Assembly (NCBI GenBank): GCA_001936135.1
Contig: CP012819.1
Span: 1,211,501 to 1,275,500 of the forward strand
Length of the DNA: 64,000 bases
Direction: 5' to 3'
From: Saccharomycopsis fibuligera x Saccharomycopsis cf. fibuligera
Lineage: Eukaryota > Ascomycota > Saccharomycetes > Ascoideales > Saccharomycopsidaceae
The notes beneath the pieces were generated by a model. That model was not told where the DNA came from, searched no databases, and saw nothing but the letters and a program-made list of their open reading frames with translations. The position numbers and the translations under genes were made by a program. Of this stretch, positions 59,406 to 64,000 are shown in pieces; within the stretch, counting starts at the first letter, position 1; each line of letters opens with the position of its first letter.

Positions 59406-60270
59406 CAAGACCAAGAGATTCGTGGAGGGAAAGATACTTTACTGTATTTGACCGCTCAATTTCTTCGTTGTCACTTTTTTTTTTAATTTTTCTTTACTGT
59501 ATTTTCTGTTTTTCCGCATTGCGTGAGATGCTCATCGGACTTGAGTAAACCTTATTTTTAACACTGGTAATATACCATAAAAACCTACGAAAGCCAAAGG
59601 ACTTTTAAGAAAAAAAAGATATGGTATATATTTCAAAGTGCTGAGAAACATGAAATTTTGACAGTTGATGTCGAAGTGAGTGTGACAGTTGATGTCACCA
59701 TGCAATGAAAGAAAACACAAAAGATAAAAAAAATATAATGAAAAGTTAAAAGTAACAGGATCCCCAGACGAAATCGATAACAGAAGAGGTCAAAAAAAAA
59801 AAAAAAAAAAAAAAAAAATAAATAGTAACGGAAAGCAAATAATTGAAAACAAAGAAAATTGCGAGAGAAAAAGTAAGTAGATAAGTATAAAAAACCATTA
59901 ATGTCGTTGAACCATGATGTGTAAGATGTTGAACTGTTGAATGTGAAACAAAAGACGAAAAGCAAAGGAACACGTGAAAAATAAGAGACAAAAAAATAGT
60001 AAGTTCTGAAAAATATGGATACCACTTGTTTATAGCTGTTGAAATGCTAAATAAGGTTTGTATCAAAGGAATTGAAATAGTTGAATAGTAGAGATGTCTA
60101 TGCAATGTTGAAGGAGCATACTATGTGTAATTTTCGTTATAAAAAGGAAAAATGAAAAGCATTTGAGCTGATCAAGTTCCCCCTTCCTCATTGATGTTTT
60201 TGTGTCGTGATGCAAAATGTATTAAACATTTAATACCGAGTTAAAGCAGCCTGCTCTAGAAGCTCATAGT
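59406..60270. other. MOD5 promoter / MET13 3' region
   Basis: 865 bases, AT-rich, with an A-run at about 59791-59818. The long minus-strand ORFs across it are T-rich chance frames rich in Phe/Leu. No gene called. Confidence 0.5.
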
Positions 60271-62184
60271 TCAAAGACATTGGATGTCGTGAAACAAACT
60301 GAAAATCTTGTCTTGACCAACAAAGTCATTGTCAACTATATTAATCAAAACATACTCATTAATCAAACTGCTCAATAAGTGTTCGGATTTTTGATTGTTT
60401 TCAATATCCTCAGCTGATGATTTTTCATTTTTTGAGGTGAAAACTAAACGCCACTCATCAGCAATTCTGAAGGCTTCGTCTTTCCAAGCTAAGAATGAAA
60501 TTTTCTCAACTATAGTTGGTTGAATCACTTCAGTATTAGGGAAAATACCCCAAGTAACAGCGTTAGGAACACTGTCATTAGTCAAGTTGGTTTTCAAGTT
60601 CCCATCTTTGTCTACTGCAAAGAATGTCAAAACATTGTAGTCATCATTAGCAGACTCACAGCTATTAGCAGCTTTGTTGACATTTTTTATCTTTTCACTC
60701 AATTCAGGCAAATATTTTTTTGGCAAGAAAAATTCCAAATACTGTTTTTGATATATATAGCCATTCTTTGGACCCCAGCCATATATTGGATGGTCGGATC
60801 TAGCCCCATTGACAGCTGGCTGAGAATTGACAGTGAAGATGCCTTTTTCGTTCAACTTTATCAAATCAGATTTGATGGTGTTGATTTCTGGGCTAATAGC
60901 TTGATCGCTCCATGGAAGCATGCTTAATTTACCATTCAAGTAGTCAATGAATAATTTAGATAATTCTGCAGGAGAACCTGGTCTGCCCCATAATTCCAAC
61001 AACTTCTTTGGTGTATGACGCAACAAAGATCCATAAAACAAAGAGATTTCACCAAAAGCTGGAGAATTGGAATTACCCCATCTACCGTTTGGAAACTCAT
61101 CCCAGTCTTTTGTTCTAATAATGTAATTGAATTTCTTGTTCTTCCAAAAAATTGGTCTAACAGTTTCTTGTTGTCTCAGGGGATTTAGTGATTTTCTCCA
61201 AGGCAATAACTCGGCACACGGATTCTTTGGCTCCACAGGCTTAGCTACACCAATTTCAAGTTCATCTTCATTGCAGATGGTAATCAAGTCTAATTGTTCC
61301 AAAATCATGACAGTGGCCTTTTCCAAGTTCATTGTGTAGAAATGCAAGTGATTTACTACTTTAGCATCCAATAATTTTTTGCACATTTTGGTGACCAAAT
61401 GAGAACCCAACTCTCTGATTTTGTAGTCATTGTCTTTGTGCGGCTCCAAAACGTCTAAAAATTCTTGAGGAATATGGATTTCCGACCATTTAGCTCTTCT
61501 AATAAAAGATGCATAGGTGGTAATCGGCATTATACCAGGAAAAACTGGAGCCTTAATGCCCTTGGCAGTTAATTTATGGCACCAGTTGATGAAGTTGTCC
61601 ACATCGTAAAACATTTGAGTGATGATAAAATCACCACCAGCGTCTACTTTCTCTTTCAAAAAATCAATCAATTTGTCGACATCAGCTTCTTCTGCATGGG
61701 ATTCTGGGTATCCTGCAACACCAATGCAGAAGTGGTCGCCGTATTTGGACTTAATGTACCTGACCAAGTCTTTGGCATACTTAAACTCGCCGTTGTGAAT
61801 CAAATTATTGTTCTCGTCGACTTTTGCATCTAATGGAGGATCCCCTCTAAGTGCCAAAATGTTTTGACAACCTGACTCATAAGCTTCTTTTAAAGCTTTG
61901 TCAATAATGTTGATGGACATATTTGTGCAGGTCAAATGCAAACATGTTTCGAGACCTAACACCGACTGGCAGGTATTGATGATTTCTGTGGATAAATTAG
62001 ATAGACGACCACCAGCGTTCCAAGTCACATCGACGAAAGCGGGATTCAAGTTGTACATTCTATCCATTCTATCATACAAATTCTGGATACCCTGTGAAGT
62101 CTTAGGAGGAAAGAACTCGAACGAAAATGTAGGTGGATCATTTTCAGACTTGTGACTGTTAAGCAATTTGTCCGTAATCTTCAT
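60271..62184 (-). CDS. MET13: methylenetetrahydrofolate reductase Met13
   Basis: Reduces 5,10-methylene-THF to 5-methyl-THF with NAD(P)H and FAD, feeding methionine synthesis. 637 residues. TIM barrel 1-300: FSFEFFPPKT (20-29, with catalytic E23), FVDVTWNAGG, LHLTCTNM, ILALRGDPP (109-117), GVAGYPESH, and DFIITQMFYDVD, then PGIMPITTY. The C-terminal regulatory domain follows (WDEFPNGRWGNS, PLLRHTPKKLLELWG-like block, IYGWGPKNGYIYQKQYLEFF). Start and length agree with S. cerevisiae Met13 (MKITEKL) rather than Met12. Divergent from UPF1, with Cbf1-type sites between. Confidence 0.95.
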   Translation of the reverse strand: MKITDKLLNSHKSENDPPTFSFEFFPPKTSQGIQNLYDRMDRMYNLNPAFVDVTWNAGGRLSNLSTEIINTCQSVLGLETCLHLTCTNMSINIIDKALKEAYESGCQNILALRGDPPLDAKVDENNNLIHNGEFKYAKDLVRYIKSKYGDHFCIGVAGYPESHAEEADVDKLIDFLKEKVDAGGDFIITQMFYDVDNFINWCHKLTAKGIKAPVFPGIMPITTYASFIRRAKWSEIHIPQEFLDVLEPHKDNDYKIRELGSHLVTKMCKKLLDAKVVNHLHFYTMNLEKATVMILEQLDLITICNEDELEIGVAKPVEPKNPCAELLPWRKSLNPLRQQETVRPIFWKNKKFNYIIRTKDWDEFPNGRWGNSNSPAFGEISLFYGSLLRHTPKKLLELWGRPGSPAELSKLFIDYLNGKLSMLPWSDQAISPEINTIKSDLIKLNEKGIFTVNSQPAVNGARSDHPIYGWGPKNGYIYQKQYLEFFLPKKYLPELSEKIKNVNKAANSCESANDDYNVLTFFAVDKDGNLKTNLTNDSVPNAVTWGIFPNTEVIQPTIVEKISFLAWKDEAFRIADEWRLVFTSKNEKSSAEDIENNQKSEHLLSSLINEYVLINIVDNDFVGQDKIFSLFHDIQCL

Positions 62185-62928
62185 GGCGAATCAAAATATT
62201 GTTATTATTATTTTCTTTAAATGCTTCAAAATACAAAGATTTTATCTAAAAGTAGTGAAAAGAAGAAGAGCCATTGAGAGTTGAGGAAAGAAGAGGAAAT
62301 GAAAACAAAAGTTGCCAACGAACCGAGGCAACGTGCACTAAGTGAGTTTGCACATGTAAAGCGATCGCCAATATACGACAGCTGCTGTCCGCTAGCGGGA
62401 ACTGAGTCAGCGGCTCAACAAAAAAGTAAAACTGCGAAAAGTGAAAAAGCAAAAAAAAAAAAGCATTTGAAAGAGTCATCTCTGCATACCTATGCATATA
62501 TGAGTGTACTTATGCATATGAATGTCTACAAATGTACAATCATGTGACTGATTTAACATCCTTACATTTGAAACACCCTTACATCAAAATTGAAAAAGTG
62601 TTTTTAGCAAGTTTTGTATAATAGATCACATGACCATTTTTCAAAAGTCGCGCTTTGAGGCGAAAAAAAAAAATTTGAGTAATCAACAAAAACAGTTAAA
62701 AAGAGTTAATTACGAAAGCGCTGGCCGGTCTGTGATCCTGTGGTCGTCTTTCAAGCGCTGATTTACTGGCGGCTATTTCTTTGATAAAAGCGTAAAAATA
62801 CTGCTGTGTGTTTCAAGTTAGATAAAATCTGGCAGAGGTCATTTCCAAGCAAGCACTCAAAAAATTGAAAAGAAAATAGGCTTAGAAGTGCAAATATTAA
62901 AAGCTTTGGAACCACAATCTTGCCGCCA
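62185..62928. other. divergent promoter MET13 / UPF1
   Basis: 744 bases. Two perfect RTCACRTGAY sites (listed separately), A-runs and a TATGCATA-rich stretch (62488-62522). No gene. Confidence 0.55.
62539..62634. promoter_or_regulatory. two Cbf1-type sites upstream of MET13
   Basis: ATCATGTGAC (62539-62548; reverse complement GTCACATGAT) and ATCACATGAC (62625-62634) both match the yeast Cbf1 consensus RTCACRTGAY exactly. They stand 355 and 441 bases before the MET13 ATG. In yeasts Cbf1 with Met4 and Met28 activates sulphur-amino-acid genes. Confidence 0.6.
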
Positions 62929-64000
62929 ATGTCTGGAAACCAGAGCATTTTGTTTTCGGCTTCCAAGCAAAGGAGTCACCATTCCAATGATGTAACCAAT
63001 GGCGGAATAGATAATTCTGACAATGAAAGCATTAATAGTGATTACAACCCTTCGTCTAATGACGCCGACAATAACCCATCCGCTCACGTTTCTCATAATC
63101 ATACTCATTCTGAATATTCAACGGAATTAGGTGAAAGCGGTAATGGAGAGGACAAAGTCATTCAACCTTACTCTAAAGATGAGTTACCATCTCATGCCTG
63201 TGCTTATTGCGGCATCCATCATCCGAGTTCAGTGGTTAAATGTAATACATGTAACAGGTGGTTTTGCAACTCAAAATTGAATAATTCTGGATCGCATATC
63301 ATCACCCATTTGGTCATGTCAAGACATAATACTATTTCATTGCATCCTGACTCTGATTTGGGTGATACCACTTTGGAGTGCTACCATTGTGGTAACAAAA
63401 ATGTATTTATCTTAGGCTATGTCACTGCCAAGTCGGATACCGTGGTTATCATGTTATGTAGATTGCCTTGTGCCCAATCAAAAGATATTGCATTTGAAAC
63501 TGACAAATGGCAATCACTAATAGAAAACAGACAGTTATTAACTTGGATCGCCCAACCTCCCAATGATGAAGAAGTTATTAGAGCCAGACCAATCACTCCA
63601 GCCCAAATTGCCAAGTTAGAAGCCCAATGGAGAATGAACAGAAATGCTACTATTGAAGATGTCGACAAGCCAACTGAAGAAGACGAAGTAGAACCAATCT
63701 TGATCAGATATACTGATGCTTACCAATACCAGAAGTCATTTTCCCCATTAATTGATTTGGAATCCGAATATGATAAGCAGTTAAAAGAATCCCAGGCTTT
63801 AGAACATATTAGTGTTAAATGGTCATTGAGTTTAAGTAATCGTCATTTAGCCCGCTTTGCTTTGTCGACATTTGAATCTAATGGTTTAAAAGTTGCAGTG
63901 GGTGATGAGATGATATTGAGGCATAACGTTTCTAATGAGCCTCCGTGGGAATGTAAAGGTTATATTGTCAGATTACCAAACGTCGAGTCTGAGGAATTTG
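62929..64000 (+). CDS. NAM7: nonsense-mediated decay helicase Upf1 (5' part)
   Basis: Partial; continues beyond the right edge (357 codons seen). ATG at 62929 is the first after an in-frame stop at 62866. Residues 1-88 are Ser/Asn/His-rich and variable. The cysteine-histidine zinc domain starts at HACAYCGIHHPSS (89-101), with C91, C94, C105, C108 and C113, SHIITHLVMSRH, and the second pair C151, C154 in LECYHCG. It then reads KNVFILGYVTAKSDTVVIMLC, LLTWIAQPP, and into the helicase 1B region (YDKQLKESQALEHISVKWSL, ALSTFESNGLKVAVGDEM). Residue by residue it follows S. cerevisiae Nam7. The helicase core lies outside. Confidence 0.96.
   Translation, partial: MSGNQSILFSASKQRSHHSNDVTNGGIDNSDNESINSDYNPSSNDADNNPSAHVSHNHTHSEYSTELGESGNGEDKVIQPYSKDELPSHACAYCGIHHPSSVVKCNTCNRWFCNSKLNNSGSHIITHLVMSRHNTISLHPDSDLGDTTLECYHCGNKNVFILGYVTAKSDTVVIMLCRLPCAQSKDIAFETDKWQSLIENRQLLTWIAQPPNDEEVIRARPITPAQIAKLEAQWRMNRNATIEDVDKPTEEDEVEPILIRYTDAYQYQKSFSPLIDLESEYDKQLKESQALEHISVKWSLSLSNRHLARFALSTFESNGLKVAVGDEMILRHNVSNEPPWECKGYIVRLPNVESEEF

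Noticed and set aside
59633-60105. Two Phe-rich minus-strand ORFs of 119-130 codons
   Set aside because: Made by A-runs on the plus strand; composition is that of T-rich non-coding DNA.
62539-62640. Point centromere (CDEI-like RTCACRTG near AT-rich DNA)
   Set aside because: No CDEIII-like sequence follows and the DNA between is not extremely AT-rich. Promoter Cbf1 sites are simpler.

Overview
This window is nuclear DNA from an ascomycete budding yeast (Saccharomycotina). Every recognisable protein is a fungal housekeeping or regulatory protein. Introns carry yeast signals (GTATGT or GTAAGT at the 5' end, TACTAAC/TACTAAT branch points). Intergenic DNA is AT-rich with long A/T runs. I could not decide the meaning of the CTG codon: the in-frame CTGs I examined fall in poorly conserved positions, so leucine is assumed in every translation. 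Gene density is low, about 24 probable genes in 64 kb, with several 2-3.4 kb stretches holding no gene I can support. I saw no tRNA, rRNA, CRISPR array or intact transposon.

Layout. 1-9.7 kb: ALG11 and MET7 (minus strand), then a very long Kin4/Frk1-type kinase (plus). 9.7-19.7 kb: two long gene-poor stretches around a tiny ubiquitin-like-domain protein, a protein with a split RGS domain, and an FSH1-type serine hydrolase. 20.4-26 kb: EBP2, then UGP1 (minus; its 5' intron is stop-free and in frame) and a GC-rich DUF3074 gene. 26-43 kb: a secreted His/Pro/Gly-rich protein gene, RMI1, a gluconokinase with two introns, a mitochondrial membrane protein, a spliced DCAF7/YPL247C-type WD40 gene, and a velvet-domain regulator. 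This block is bounded by an inverted, internally deleted second copy of the His-rich gene. 44-52.9 kb: an LPX1-like peroxisomal hydrolase ending in SKL, a C2H2 zinc-finger factor, and a divergent Pho85-type cyclin. 53-64 kb: CGI121, ATG3, an unknown ORF, MOD5, MET13, and the 5' part of UPF1, which runs off the right edge.

How the genes work together. No operon-like or biosynthetic cluster is seen. Folate/one-carbon/methionine metabolism appears twice (MET7, MET13), with two strong Cbf1-type sites upstream of MET13. Signalling and transcription are well represented (Kin4-like kinase, RGS protein, velvet protein, zinc finger, cyclin). The most surprising items are the velvet-domain protein, a family known from filamentous fungi and absent from the model yeasts; the inverted His-rich duplication flanking the block that contains it; and the UGP1 intron whose retention would add a hydrophobic N-terminus.
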